The notes: generated by a model from the sequence alone, not told the origin. A DNA stretch of 64,000 bases from Eremophila alpestris peregrina (GCA_009792885.1 WMCF01000034.1:7350228-7414227), one strand, 5' to 3'; counted from the first letter of the stretch, positions 40,101 through 54,109 are shown. Made by a program: numbers and translations.

Positions 40101-42954
40101 AATAGGCCACTTAAACTGAATACAGCATTTTTAACTCCTGTGTCCCTAGTTCCTCTATCTTTCTAATGGGAAAAAAATTTAAAAAAAAAATTTTATTACA
40201 ATAACTGTATTAAGAAAGTTGGGCTAGTTATTTGAGAAGAGAAACTAATTGCCCAGGTTTTTTTCCATAAGGTTTATTAATTTGCCTAATAGAAAAGGAA
40301 CTGAATGAATACTGAATAAAATGAGATTATTTGAATAATAATCTGCATAATCAATACCGTCCTGACCCTGCACTAGCAAGACATTACCATGTCTTACATC
40401 AGCACATAAGCCAGCGCTGGCATTTGCCTAAGTCAGTAAACAACTAATTCTGTACAGGATAGGTCAGTGGCCAGTATTTTGGTCATAGGACTTTATGATA
40501 TATGATGCAATAGGTGTGGAATATGCACTTAAACTGGTATCCTGATGTCAGCTGCAGAGCACCCACTTAGCATGCCCAGATTTATGTGCATGACAAACAT
40601 GGTGAGCACAATCTCTACCCATTCAGATTGTGGTTCCTTAATCACTGTCTGATCCAGGAACCAGCGACTAACGCCTGAGAAGCAGCAGTTTGCTTTCTTA
40701 AACTAACTCCGAGCTGCAGCCAGTTGTTGAAGCCTTACTTAAATCAAGGCAGTCTAAAGGGTGGCTGTAAACCACATCTATCTGCAGTCTGACTTCATTT
40801 GGACACCATGGTAAAGCACTCACACAATCAGTTATAGGTGGGATGCAGCAACTCAACACCTGTCTACTGCTCCGCTTGAATTTCCACTTAAATTCAGAAC
40901 AGGAGAGACATTTTTAAAGCTAAACTCTTGACTATCTGCTTGTATCACATACTGGTTTGGAGTCAATTTAATGCACACAAACCAGATTTCTCTCTGAGGA
41001 AACAAAACCAGACCAAAAGCTGTGTTCCAAGCACACATAAAAGGGCCTTAGCCTCTAAGGATCTGAGACAAGCACTAGCTCTTCAGTTTTGAGACACCTG
41101 CATAAAGGGGGTATTTGGTCCAACTAACCAAATTAAATTTAGTCTGATGTAGCCCCTGAACCATGCACATGCAGTGATGTCAGCAGCAGCCACTTTGATC
41201 TACTGAGCTGCTTAGTAGTGTGCTCAGTCACCTGCTAATGTGGAGGAGTACAACCCAACCAAAATGATACAGGTGGGATCAAAGCACAATAACACATTTC
41301 ATACAGGCCCAAAGGTGGACCTCAGCTGAGCTCAGGAATGATAATTTAATTAGCCATGTAGATATGCTACCATGCACAACTGAGCACAGTTTGGTGAACT
41401 CACCCACTGGAGCTGCATGTGGATAGAACAGTGTCTCTCCACAAAACTCAGAGTAGATCTGGCTTCTGAAACCATAAAGCAGTATGTGTGGTTCATTTCT
41501 GCAGTTAAATGATAGGAATATGAGGATAATTACCAACTTTGTAGACCAAATGTTCCTACTAATTACAAACTGCCTGTGTCCTGAGGGATGCTGTTCTCTA
41601 CATTCCTTAATAAACAGCATTTAACTGCACCATAGAGTGAATGAGGAACAGTAAATCACATAAAAATACTTCTGGATTGAAAAAGGCATCTGTAGATAAA
41701 TAAGAATGAACCAGAGAGTAGCCCTAGAAAGTCTTATACTTCCTTAGAACACTTCCAGTCATTAAATAAACATTACTATATTATTTATTTCTTACCAAGA
41801 ACAGGATCTACCCATAATGTTATACATTTAAGACAAAACTGAATTACAAAAATTAAGTAGTTAGGACAGACAATTCAAAACTCTACTTATCATTCCCAAC
41901 TCTTTCAGCTGTCTGAATGCATCTGTGTGTTATTTAGTGGCCAGTGTTCTAAACATATTTCAAGCTACAATGGACAGAAAGTAGGAAAAATTCAAGCTCC
42001 AAAAATGACAGGCTGACAAACACACTGAAAAGGGATTATATTACCAGGGAAGCTTAAGAGTGGGTTACCCATGTGCTACCTCCATAATTAGCTCTACAAA
42101 CACCATCCCTTAAATGAACTAATATCCTGCTAGCATCTAATGGAATGTGAGAGACTACTAGTAGGCAGTGCCTGTGTTCAGACTCAGTGGTGTGACTTCA
42201 GTGGTTCATAATCAGGGTCACTGCTTTTTTCCACAGCAAACAGCAGCAGCATCAAGGACACCTATGGTATTAAAAAAAAGAAAAAAAAAATCTGACAAGA
42301 ATCAAAGGGGCAGGAAAAAATGCAGTTGCAAATCAGAATGATAATATATTTGGTTTAGCTATTTGGCCAATTCCTTAAAAAATAGTCTCTTTATTAGATT
42401 TCCACTATGGTTGTACTACATGCCCAACATAATTATTGGTGCCATTTGATCAGAACTGTGACTTCACGATGTATGTTGATGATTCAGCATAGGGAACAGG
42501 TCAAAAAATTAAATTAATACTGAAAAGTTCTTGATTCTATTAGATTTAGTACCAAAATCAAGGAATCGTATCTGCAAAATTCTGACACAAAAAGCATAGT
42601 TTTTATTGTCTCTTCATAAATAAGCAGAAGAAAATTGTGCTTTCAAATAGAGTTTGTTATAGTTAATGCTATTTTTCTCCCTCGGATGTGCTATTCCATC
42701 ATTATTGTTAAGGATTTGAGGTTGCAGTACAGGATATGAATCTAATTAGGCAAGGAAAATACAACATTATGCTGGTGGTCAGCAGTGTTATTTCTGAAAA
42801 ACCTTTTGAAAAATTGCCTATGTTTGCCCTGATGTCTTAGGTTGGTTTTTTTGGGTTTTTTTTCCTAGCATGATGGTGATTCCACTGCATCTTCTCTTAG
42901 GGAAAATTTTCCAGTAACATTTTTATTTGTGTTTTTATGTATCCTAGTAAGTGA

Positions 42955-43155
42955 ACAAATTGACACGATTGTTCATTTTTACATGAAAAAAGTTTCAAAT
43001 AACAATGTTGTCTCATTAATTATTGGATTCCATTGCAGCAGTGTTTCTGTTAGAGTTCAGTTAATGATCACGTGCTAACTAATTAATCAATACTTTCCAG
43101 CTTTTGGATAGCACCTGGGTTTACTGATGTTGTTGATACTGCCTCAGCCATTAAA
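42955..43155. promoter_or_regulatory. Candidate conserved enhancer, homeobox/SOX/E-box cluster
   Basis: Within 200 bases there is AACAATG (SOX-like), ATTAATTATTG and CTAATTAATC (homeodomain-like), CACGTG (bHLH E box) and CACCTG. The density of unrelated motif types in non-repetitive DNA resembles vertebrate conserved non-coding elements. Conservation cannot be seen from one sequence. Confidence 0.2.
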
Positions 43156-46100
43156 TATGTATTTGTAATAATAAGACTAACAGTCACTGAAAATAAGCCC
43201 TACAAGCAATAAGGGCCATCTAATATAAAATATCAGAAACAGCAGCTATTATCCACCATCTCAAATGAACACTTAATAACCTGGAACTAAATCCCTTCAG
43301 GCTCCATTTATGATATGTACACACTTCTGCTACAGAGATGAAAAATACTCAATTTTCCCAGAACTAATGACCCCTCTATTATACGTACTAGAGGACTGTG
43401 GAATGAGTCTATCAACAAACTAACAGAGTGCACACATGTTTGAAAAATGTTACGCCTAAATCAGGCATATATAAAAAGGCAAATATAAAAAACCCCTTTG
43501 GAACCATTTCAAACTTCTGTAGCATGTGTTGGGTCTGTACATGCTTTGTTTATTTTAATTTTACCTTTGGCCACTACAGTTAATAAGGAGCAATACCTAG
43601 AAGTAATTAATATGTAACACTTCACCTATGTTCAGACAAAATGCTGTTGTCCCATGGGATGTTTTCCTGCTTTAATTGGTGGATGCAGTTAAAAATTTCC
43701 CTTTATCTCAAAACCAAAAGGTTTTATTTGTTATTACAGGGCACCTTTGAAGAACATCTCAGAGTAGGTTCAGACATACCTTACTGCAGAGATTTTGGCA
43801 GCACTCTATTAATGTATCATTACAAAGATGAGGGATGCAGAAAATAAGTATACCTTGAACTACTTTAGCTGCTATACTTATCGTTTAACTTAAACACTGG
43901 TTTTACATACTCTGGAATCACCAGGGAACACAGCCAGTCCAGACACTAAGACTAACATTTCTCCCAGCAAAAAATACAATACTGACTAGACCAAATACTG
44001 CTAGATTTGAGCTATCATTTTCAACAAAAGCTAGTCAATTTGATCAGCTGCACTGCCTAGTTCCATCTGTGCTATCTTTTAATTTAAGGTACTTTCTTAT
44101 TTGGAATCACTGGCATTTCACTTTCAAAGGCATCCATCCAAGTGCAAATTCTTCTGGCTGACAGTCCTCAACTGGCCTTAAGAAAATCTGGTATTTCTGC
44201 AGTCAAGTAGGTAACAAGAGTGCGCAATTCAGCGGCAGGACTTATGAACAGAGGAGTCGGCGTTTTTTTATGTTGCCAAGAAACAAAATCAAAATTTGAA
44301 TTGGGAAAAATATGGCCTCCTAGTACAAATTCTAGTCAACTCTATTGAATTCTAGACAGGCTTCAGGAGCTTTGTTCTGGTCTGGCATGTAATTTCTACC
44401 TGTCCCTGCTCTCCAAGCTGTATCTCCCAGGCTGCAGAGCAATTCCTGTCTTGAACATGTATATATTTCCTAACAAGAAAATTCTACTTGGAAGACTTGA
44501 TTCAGAAAGTTATTTTTTAATCACTGGAAACAAATAGAAATAAATATAATCAATAATGCTTTTTGATGCTCCAAATTACTCCAGATTAATATGTTGATTA
44601 AAATGCAAACCAAATTAAACACAGACGTGAATTTTGCCTGCAGGAAACACAATATTTTCCTGTAGCAGCATTAAATCAGTTATAAATTAAACAATGAAAG
44701 CCTCCCACATAGGAAACTGGAATTACAGTTAAAGAGAAAGATTTTCGTTCTGAAGAGAAGCACATGCAGACATGCTATCTTAAATGCTTCCAGAGTTCTA
44801 ATCTCAATTTTAGGAAAATGTCAGTTTCTAGTGCCCCAATGCCAGTTTCTAATGCCCAGTGAGCGTACTCTATCTCCTGGTCTCTTAATATTTGTTGTCC
44901 TGAACAATTGCACCTGGCTGCTTCCCTTCTACAGGAGGAATACATCTGAGAGCAACGCCGTGCTACAGAATGTAAAACACTCATTCAGCGCATCCCCAGC
45001 AACCTCAGGCACACAGGTTCTAGGAAGCTCTAGAAACAAAATAAAGCTGCTTACAGAGCAAAAGATTTAAAATATCCTTTTGGTTTGTTTTTCATTTATT
45101 TATGGGTGTATTTATGCAGGGTATGGGGGTCTGTCAGAGTGGTAAGGATAAAGAAGGGACATTTAAGTCCCTGGCAGTGGCAAGCTGAGCTTCTGCTCCC
45201 TCAGTCTGGAAATGAGTTCTGCATTTTCCTACAGAACCTGTTTTACACCTCTATTCTGTGTCACAGAGAGTGGCTGGGGAGTAAGGCAGGGTGTGCACCA
45301 TCATCTTCTCCAGATGCTGAAGATCTCTGTGAGAAGGCCATGAGAGATGGAAGACCACCCAGACAGCTGCCTCCCCAGCTGACGCTCTGTTAGCAGGGCT
45401 GAGAGACAAAGTGACCTCCTGGCCCCACTTTTCATAGCCCTCCTGAGCTACTTGAAGCTGCCCTTCTGTTACTGAGAGCAGCAGCAGGAGCCCCCTAGGT
45501 CTGTGACTGGCAAGGTGGGAAAGGGCCCGGAGGATAAGAATTTAAAGGCACTTTGATTTTCTCTTCTCTGTTACCCTGAAATGGCATTTGACTGAAGTTG
45601 CTTGAGAACTGCTGGCTGCTCTCACATCAGTTCCAAATTCAACGATCTGCAGCAGCGTGACAGTCACAGGAAAAGCCATGGTCAGTACACATGAGGCAAT
45701 GTTTCTCTCCAGTGCTCCCTAGCAGCTCCATGACAAGAGAAGGAATGTCTAAGCAACAAAGAAATAGAATATGGAAGCTGAAGTCAAGGCAAGATCTTTC
45801 AGTGCTAATTTTAAATAAAATAGTCAATTTACCAACTGCAAACATAACATTAACGCAATCCCTTGATACCAGCCAGGCTTTTCCTGGGTGAGACTTCTGC
45901 TGGGTTAGGGAGACCTGACCTACCCAGGACAAGCACCCATGGCTGAGCACAGTGAAACATCACGTGTCAAATTGGGAGTGGAACTGCAGCGGAGAAGAGG
46001 TATGTGCTGACCTTCACATTCACATTGGCTAATGCCACCCCTCACCAGGGGCAATCTGCTGCACTCACACCAAGCAATTTCCCTGAACTCATCATAAATT

Positions 46101-46339
46101 CACATACACAAATGTATAACTCCCTAAGTCTAGCTTTATGCTGCCAAATGTGAGCATGCAACCACGGCGTGTTGCCTCCATGCTTTTTTCACTAAATGAG
46201 TCATGGGACCTGGGGATGAGAAGCCACCTTGTAGCTAACTTTTTCTGCCTGTAATTCTGGCAAGGCTTTGAAGGTTGACTGGGAAGACCTTGATTTACAG
46301 GGCTTCAGAACTCTGAGTCTTGCTCTGGCTGCCTCTAGC

Positions 46340-46367
46340 AGCAAAGGAAATCCAGCAAAGGAAATCC
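46340..46367 (+). repeat. 14-bp tandem duplication
   Basis: AGCAAAGGAAATCC is repeated exactly twice, head to tail. Confidence 0.9.
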
Positions 46368-47318
46368 AGAATATTTATAATGAATCTCCACTGATTAAGT
46401 TCTCCAACAAATCAGCAAGAAGCCCTGACTTTTAAAATTTCTCTGTTCATTGTCAGATTCTCAGAGTCCAGCATCAATGATCTCCAAGTCACATTATAAG
46501 ACATAAATATCTTTTCAGCTAGAAGAGAAAAGATGCCATACAAGTGAGTAAAATAATAATTCATTGTCTATGAGTTACTGAGAATGGGTGAAAAGAGAAA
46601 GAGGAACAGTCATTCTCCATAGAGAATGTTTCATGTTTCCTCTAGATAAAATTCAAAAGGCAGTTTGAGATCCAATTTACAAGGAATTGAGATTTCAATA
46701 AAATTTGCATCAAGGGAATAAGTAAAAGCAGAAAGCTATTCAGACAGAGCTGAAAGAGAAACTGTGAAGGAGGGTACTGACAACATTTAACATTTATTTG
46801 TCTCCAAAGAGAAGAAACATCATTAAAAGACTCAGCTCTGCAATTCTCACAGGGTAAAATAATCAAACACAATATAGTTCCATTCCCAAAACTCAAGAGC
46901 TTGTTGCCTTGTTAGTTAGGAATTGGCTAATAAGCACAGGTAACCAAATTCCTGCTTTAATTGGCATCTTTCCCCAGCTGCCAGTGGCATGATTTTACCT
47001 ACTCCCTGAAGAAAGAATTTGTAATATCATAATACAGAACTCCCAGAGCATGCATGGTATTGTTTTTTTAAGGAAATCCAAAAGAGATCCTAAAGTTTCA
47101 GGTTAAACTGGATTTGTGAAAATTCTGTATCTTAAAAAACACCCAACCTTTCTTTCTATAGCACAATTATTTGTATCTTTTAGATCTTCAATACAACTAA
47201 ATGCAAGATATGCTTTCTGTTAAAAATTAGCTTTGTTTAGATGTCATCAAAAATATAAATACATGTGAACAAAGTAAAATATTGAGCAATAATTAACAAA
47301 AATATTATCTTTATATTC

Positions 47319-47340
47319 AGTATATTAAAAATAATATACT
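47319..47340. repeat. AT-rich perfect inverted repeat
   Basis: AGTATATT, a six-base A/T loop, then AATATACT. It lies inside a very AT-rich stretch (47260-47400), where such hairpins arise readily. Confidence 0.8.
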
Positions 47341-48539
47341 AAATATCAATATTAAGTACAGTATATGACAAGCAAAAATATTTTAGCAATTATGCATATA
47401 GATTTTGCCCACTTAAGATTTCACACATTCATTCATAGTGAAATTAAAAGCTAAATATAGGTGGGCTTTGGTGAGTTCAAAACAAAAGGAAAGCAAAGAG
47501 TCAGAATTCATTTGCAAATATGATTTTTTTTCAAGAAGTTAAAAATAAATGCTCTGTGGTTTAAATACTGCTCTATTGATGCAACAGAAGGTAGAATTTT
47601 CAATTTTGGTGTTTTCTAGGGTTCCCACAAAGATGTTTTGGCAGATTTAGTACTGCAACATCTGATTGTTAGTACCAGTTTTCTGGCTTTCAGGCTCCCA
47701 GCCCATTTAAGCATACAGGTACGATTTGGTGAGCCAGCCTAAGCCAAGAGTGAAGGTTTTACTCACAGGAATGTGAGTCCTTGACCTGGGAGAACTGAAG
47801 TACAGATATAATTTCCATTCTGTCATCCTGGCTAGGAAATGCACTAACCTGCAGCTGGTAAAGAAAAATGGGCAGGTGGGGATGGCAATGTCCAAAACTC
47901 CTGCAGCTAAATATGACATAGCTAATCTGTTGGAGTTCTAAATCCTCAGCTGAAGCTGTCAGAGAGCAAGCTTATGCAAAGCACTCTGGTCAGAACCAAG
48001 AAAAAATTTGGGTTAGTCTGTGCAGTCCAGTCAGCCGCTTTTCAGGTTTATTTGAGGCAAGATTATCAAAGGAGCCAAATCTTAATCCTTTTAGGATGGA
48101 AAATGGATTAGAAAAGGACACAAAAGAGGAGCTACAACTTTGAACCCTTCACCAGGAAGACACAGCTAGAAATTCAGTTTTCTGCCTGACAGGTATGATC
48201 ATATCGCTTTGATATCTGAAACCGGGCAAGTAAAAAATATGTAACATGATAAATAGCTGGATTTTTTAAAAACTTCCTGATGCTGGAAGATGCTTGTTTG
48301 TTCATAAAAGTTATGTGCTTTATGCTGCCTTTTAACATGCTTGTTCTCTCTCCATGTGAAACAAGAATCTGTGAACTAGAACAGAAGGAAGAGAGTCACA
48401 ACTCTTGACATCAAATCCATCTAACCTCATGTTGCTAATTTGGAGTGGAGAAAATTATGTGGTTCAATCTACAATTAGGATTCCTCCTTAATGATGCTTT
48501 TCCTCCACAGCTCTTACGTAGTGTTATAAATGAAACTTA

Positions 48540-48544
48540 TAAAA
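48540..48544. repeat. Left candidate target-site duplication TAAAA
   Basis: It precedes the TGCCC start of the LTR-like block and matches 49110-49114. Five A/T bases can match by chance in AT-rich DNA. Confidence 0.45.
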
Positions 48545-49109
48545 TGCCCAATTAATAAATCAAAACTGATTTATTGTGGAATAGAATGACAAAATGCCAG
48601 GATGCCACAAACAAAAGGCTGAGTTGAGCCTGGGATCGGTGCTGGGTGAACCGCGTGTACAGTCTCTACCGCCCTGTACACCCCCCAGTTCACACAGTCC
48701 GCTCGGAGCAGCCAGTTCTTGTACTGTTTTTCTGCCCGGAGGCCACATTGCAACAGTCTATTCGGTGTCCAGTCCTTGTTGCATATTCCTACTGTCATCT
48801 TTTCAGCGTTGCTGGACTGCTGAATAGTTTTCTGGACGGAGATGGGTGTTTGAATGGATTTCGGAGGAGTTTAATTCACATGTTATCCGCAGTATCGATG
48901 CTGATGGTCTTAGTAACTGCTCTCATCACCAGTCCAATATTGATCTGATTTGCGAGTCCACCCATCTTTCTGTTGCAAATCCTGGTCTCCAGTCTTACTG
49001 GCAGTGATGATACAACCTTTGGATGTGGATTCCAAGATCCCCGACCCAAATTTTATAGTGAGAGAAGCTTTGGTTTATGTGATCACATATGATAACATTT
49101 AATACAGCA
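48545..49109 (-). mobile_element. LTR-like insertion, probable solo LTR
   Basis: The block starts TGCCC and ends CAGCA, so it has TG...CA termini on both strands. It is flanked by TAAAA at 48540-48544 and TAAAA at 49110-49114, a candidate 5-bp target-site duplication. Read on the minus strand it has a TATA-like box (TATAAAA, plus positions 49051-49057) near one end and AATAAA (plus 48570-48575) about 25 bases before the other end. About 15 CpG dinucleotides crowd into 48636-49042, whereas the flanks have almost none. That fits a fairly recent retroviral insertion. No internal viral genes remain. The short U3 implied by the TATA position is unusual, so the boundaries or the class could be wrong. 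Confidence 0.55.
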
Positions 49110-49114
49110 TAAAA
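49110..49114. repeat. Right candidate target-site duplication TAAAA
   Basis: It follows the GCA end of the LTR-like block and matches 48540-48544. The same caution about chance matches in AT-rich DNA applies. Confidence 0.45.
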
Positions 49115-52100
49115 ACATGAATTATTTTGGGACATATATCACAATAGTACATATACCTCTTACACAAACCTAAAAATAGAGTATTGCACAGTCCAGCTCT
49201 AGTATTGTTGCCACTTGTTTTGACACATTGATCAAAACAAATAGACACAGCAGAAAAAGGCAGTGAGGTTTTCTGACCAAACATGACTTGAAGGGCACAG
49301 TAAAGGAGCAGCTGACAAAAAGGGATGTCTTTCTACACTGCAGTTAATGTTCAGGAAAGTTTTTTAGTATAAATAGCTATTCACAATAAGACAATGCATA
49401 GTTATGTATTTGGTTTGCATACTTATGTTCCCACATCCCATCAAAACAAAATACATTCATTGAATATAGGCCAAAGCTCTCTGTGTTCCAGGTAAATTTT
49501 CAGTGAAGACAAATCCTGTGCCATTTACTGCAAACATGAAACTAACTCTATGCAATGATGAACCTTTTAAATTAATACTACATCTTGTTTTGTCCTGCCA
49601 GATTTCTGCAAGTTTAGCTAAAACCACTCCACTTTTACCCTCCAGGAATTTTGGTTACAACCTCCAGAAACCATGCCAAACTCCCTCAGGAAATAGAATT
49701 AGATGCTTGTTACTACACTATAAGTCAACTAAAATTGTATTTTACCTTCAATTTGACAGCTTCTGGGGAGAATGAAGGATGAGCTTTTGACCAGAATGAC
49801 AGGCAGAATGTCTAAAATAGCACCCATTAATTAAGAAATCTTCAAGACATTATCTTTACCAATATTTCACTGTGGAAGATTGACTATCCTGAATAAAGAT
49901 CCATGTGAAACACATATATGGTACCAGCAGCATGACAAGTTTTCCATCATAACACTACTGCTGCTTGGCAGATCAAGTTTTCTGTAATGAGATGCCCCAG
50001 TCTTGAACTGTGAGTGACTCTGTTGGCCACACTGAGTCACCAGATTTACCTCATGTAAAGTGAAGAACATGCACTTGTTTTCTTGGCCAAACTAGATTTA
50101 GAGATCATTCAGAACCACTTATGGTGTTTCCCAAAGCTCTGTTATTCCCTGTATCACCAGAGATGGCAATGGACAGAAGATAAGAGCTACAAAGTAAAAT
50201 CTCAACTTCTGTTAATTTAATGGAGGTTTGCCTTTTTGTTCAGTGTTGCCAGAATTTCTCCCCAGCTTTATCTGTCAGCCAGAGAATGGCAGGGAATTTG
50301 AGTCAGCTCAGCTTTAGGGTCAACCACATCATGGTGCTCAGAATATTTTACCATTAATGTGCATTTAGGTAAATCCAGGTTCAGAATTGCTTCTTGTACT
50401 CCCCTGTAAACTAATCTCTTTAAACTCTATTATTTCTGTTTTTCTCTCACTGGCAGAAGCTCTTCTAGGGACAGAAGAATCACTGTTTTGTGGAATCAAA
50501 CTCCAGAGTATCACAGCCAGTAGAGCTGTCTCTATGCCAGGCACTCCAGACATCCTGGGCAATGACTGTAGTAGTTTTGGGAGATAACTGGAGAATACAA
50601 AATAAAGTTGTCACAACATATTTCAGAGAATTTTATAAACAAACAATTTCAGAAAATTTTTTTTCTTCTTCCTCTACTATTTCCCTAGTTTACATTCTCA
50701 AACATATAAATTATAAACACAGAAAAATTTTGCATGACATCTAAAAAAAATTAATTACAGATCAATTTTTCATTATTTGCACAGACTCCTTGGCTTTTGC
50801 AAGAGTTCAGACTCAAACAGCCTAACATTTACAGAAATTGTTGGAGTGCCACCTATTGGAAATAGATATACAAATTTAAAAGATCTTGGTTAACTGCATA
50901 AAATAATTATTTATTACCCAAATGTTGGTTTAACTAGATCAAGTTAAGAGGCTTTTAAATACTTGTAACTCATGTTACATTCATAATTATGGTTAAATTT
51001 AGATCAATGTAAAAAAGCCCAAAAACTTAGCCTCTCTAAGGAGCAAAACACTAGAAAGTGGCAAAGATTTATAGCCCTGGATTATAAAATAGCAAATATT
51101 AGAGCAGAACTGCAAGAATAATCACCTGCCTAAAACCTGACTCACTTTACTAAGCTGTATATCCATGGCTGGTGTAAACAGTTTCATGTCAGATCCTGGT
51201 TTTCACTCTGCAGAGATATATGTCATCTTTAGGCTCACATGGTTCAGCTGTGTTTTAGACTCTGAACGTAAATTATTAATTTTCCCTATGGAAAACTGTC
51301 ACCTTGAGATAAAACGGCCCTGACCTCCCATGGAAAACTTACCAATCGGTCTAGGACAGTACAAGCAGTTTTAATAAAATGGTCTGCTGTCATTTCTGTT
51401 CAGAAGACACTCAGGCAATGGCATAACTGACTTCTCCCCTCTGTCTCCCATGAACAGATACATTTATGGATTTTTTCCTCACTACTTTCCCATCAATATC
51501 TTCAGCTTTTCTATTAAGTGAAAGTATGCTGATTTACACTCAAAATTGACAGAAACTACTGAAATACAGAAAGCAACTGAAAAACTGGGCCCAATTTTGA
51601 ACCATGAACTTGATCCTTGAGCTGTCTGCCCTCACTCCTCCCTTATCACCCAGCAAGCAGCAGACTGGGAAGGCCATTGCCTGAAGTGCATCATCACTGA
51701 AATCCTAACACATCTGTTCCATTTCCCCATGTTTACTACCGCAGCTTCCTCCTCTGAGGCTTTATGAGCTCTCACACTAAAAGAAGCAAAGTGTTGCCCA
51801 GCTCTTTTCTGTCCAAACATCCCAGCCTTGATCTCAGAGTCACACTATTCCTCTTAAAAGTCCTTCTGTTAATTAGCACTGACCCCTGACCAGCTCATGA
51901 CAGCTTCTGTAGCAGCTCTTTTCATGGTTATGATTAAGAGAGCTACAGAAACACAGAGTGGTAGCTTTTGTAGATTGCTCCAGGAAAAAAACCAAAACAG
52001 AACAAACTGAAGTTAATTATACATGTTAGCATAGAGTAGAAAAAGAAATAAAAGAGTGACATGGCACAAAAAACAAAGTAAAGCAAAATACTTGGGTATG

Positions 52101-53708
52101 GGCTATTTCATATACTCAATCCTCAGAATTACTCCAGCAGCCAGGATTTCAGTTTGCTTAGTTGTCCATGGTGGCACAAAATTTTCAATACAAATTTTCG
52201 ACTTAGTAGTATTTCATAACATGTTTGCAAATATGGCACATGGAAATGAATTACTAAAATACATGTTCTTTACTCTTACTTGCAGTAAAGGCTAAAAACA
52301 CCTTTTCCATTCATGCTGCTTATAAACCAGTGTATGTGTATATATATATATACATACATACATACATATATATATATGTATATACAGTATATAAATTGAC
52401 AGGATCACTTTCAAAATCAGTTCCTAGTCTGTCTCACCTTTATTTCTAGCAGATGTCTGATACATAATTTCATTCCTTACAACCACTTTTTCTTTTCCTG
52501 GTAGCTTACATCATTCTATGAGTGAACACATTTTTATTCCTTGGTTTTATCTCTTCCCCCAGATCCCACAGAGTATGCTCCAGGCTTCTCTGTGGTTTAT
52601 AAAAGACTTTTTCTCCTATAGCTTTCTCTTGAAACTTCAATCATTCTCTGCTTCCTCTTGAGGCATGCCCTCACATGTAGCTTCCCTCCTTTAACAATCT
52701 TATTTTATTCTTCTGGGGACATATTTACAACAAAAGTTTAGGGGCATCAGAAGCAACATTTCTTTGGTGCAACAGCTGTAGACCCACATCTGATAATAAT
52801 GTCTCCTATGCCCACTGCAGTATCTGCACTTACATAGCTTACTAAGAAGGAGAAAATGTGAGGAGAATGAAAACACCAAAACTCTCAGTGAAATAACCAG
52901 GCCTCCTTCAGGTTTTGTGCCGTATTTCCAACTGAAGTGGCTATGCCATAAGCATTCCAGATGAGAACTAGTAAGGGTAAGCATAGCAGCAATTGCCTGG
53001 TGCTAACAAAAGCCTTGGAAGTCTTATCTGTGACCAAATTTTTGTAAGTACAGATCCTAGGCTCCTCCTAGAGGTCTATTTCCTTCCAATGGAATTTTTT
53101 CTTTGCAAATCTAGCCATAGGTGTAGATGAACCTGGGTTTGCTCCCCATTTGGCGTCTTTCAGACTGGCAGTAAAGACCTAGCCATGAGTTCACATTATT
53201 CTAAATATGCATATATTTAAAGCCAATTTTAATAGATTTCTAAATTATTTAGGGAGGGAAGGGAAAAGAGTCTGCTGTTTTTGTTTCTGCTGGACTGTGT
53301 GAAATGTAAGTTGTGAAGTTATCTCTGTGTGGTTTAGATACTAAGACGCACACAAATGGGAAAAGAAAATTGAATATTGTAAATTTAATCCATAGTCTAG
53401 AAGAAATTACAATGTCAAAATGATCTTCAATTGTAGATAGCATATTACAACCTCCTCTGACAATTTTCTCAGAAGATTTTCTAACTGAGTTTTGGAGTAG
53501 CATAAAAACAGGAGTTCAGCTGTGCCTATCAGCTAAAAGCAGCAAAAGTAGATTTAGGAGTTCTGTTGGCTAGGTTATACAAGAATTCTGTACAGGTGAC
53601 ATGGCAACTGTAGACAGAAACTAAACTAATAAACTAATCTTTTTCATAAGCAGTTAACATAGCTGAATGTAAACAAAAATTTGCAAACATCTTTATTCTC
53701 ACCAGTCA
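49115..53708. other. Non-coding, no gene seen
   Basis: AT-rich unique-looking DNA with one microsatellite (52331-52394). Short open frames on both strands show no domain. Confidence 0.6.
52331..52394. repeat. (TA)n/(CATA)n palindromic microsatellite
   Basis: TA repeats flank four CATA units, followed by TA repeats and GTATATAC. The arrangement is nearly self-complementary, so cruciform formation is possible. Confidence 0.92.
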
Positions 53709-53880
53709 TAAAAAAAAAAAAACAAACCAAAGAAAACAAACAAAAAACGAAAACCAAACCAGAAAACCAAAACAAAAATCAAACAAACCAAAATGCCTCA
53801 AACCACAAAAAACAAACAACACATCCACACACCAAAAACAAACAAAAGAAACCACAAAAAAAAAAAAGCTAAAAAAAACC
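53709..53880 (+). repeat. A/C-only low-complexity tract
   Basis: About 170 bases are composed almost entirely of A and C, in variations of AAAC, AACC and AAACA, with only scattered G and T. A 63-codon open frame here is a composition artefact, reading mainly K, Q, N and T. Confidence 0.9.
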
Positions 53881-54109
53881 TACTGCAAGGCCTAAACGCT
53901 TCTTCAGTCATTCAAGGATACCAATATTCATTCACTTTAACATGAATAGTCATACTAAATGAATGAGGGGATTTATAATTTCCACACTATGGATCTCTCC
54001 CTTGTGATATAAATATCCATAAAAAGCTCCCCTGAGGCACGGCAAGAGACACCTTTAACCTTTGCATACATAATTTCAGATCAGCTTAGCATCATTTTTC
54101 TGGGAATGA

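Larger units (their letters stand above)
37172..48539. other. Intergenic stretch downstream of the gene end
   Basis: Eleven kilobases without a supportable gene. It contains a T/G tract at 42841-42868, the motif cluster at 42955-43155, a somewhat GC-richer segment at 45100-45520 of unknown nature, a 14-bp duplication and the AT hairpin at 47319. Confidence 0.6.

Noticed and set aside
52331..52394. Regular repeats considered as a CRISPR-like array
   Set aside because: Units of 2-4 bases without spacers, which is a plain microsatellite.
53681..53872. 63-codon K/Q/N/T-rich frame
   Set aside because: Artefact of the A/C-only tract.
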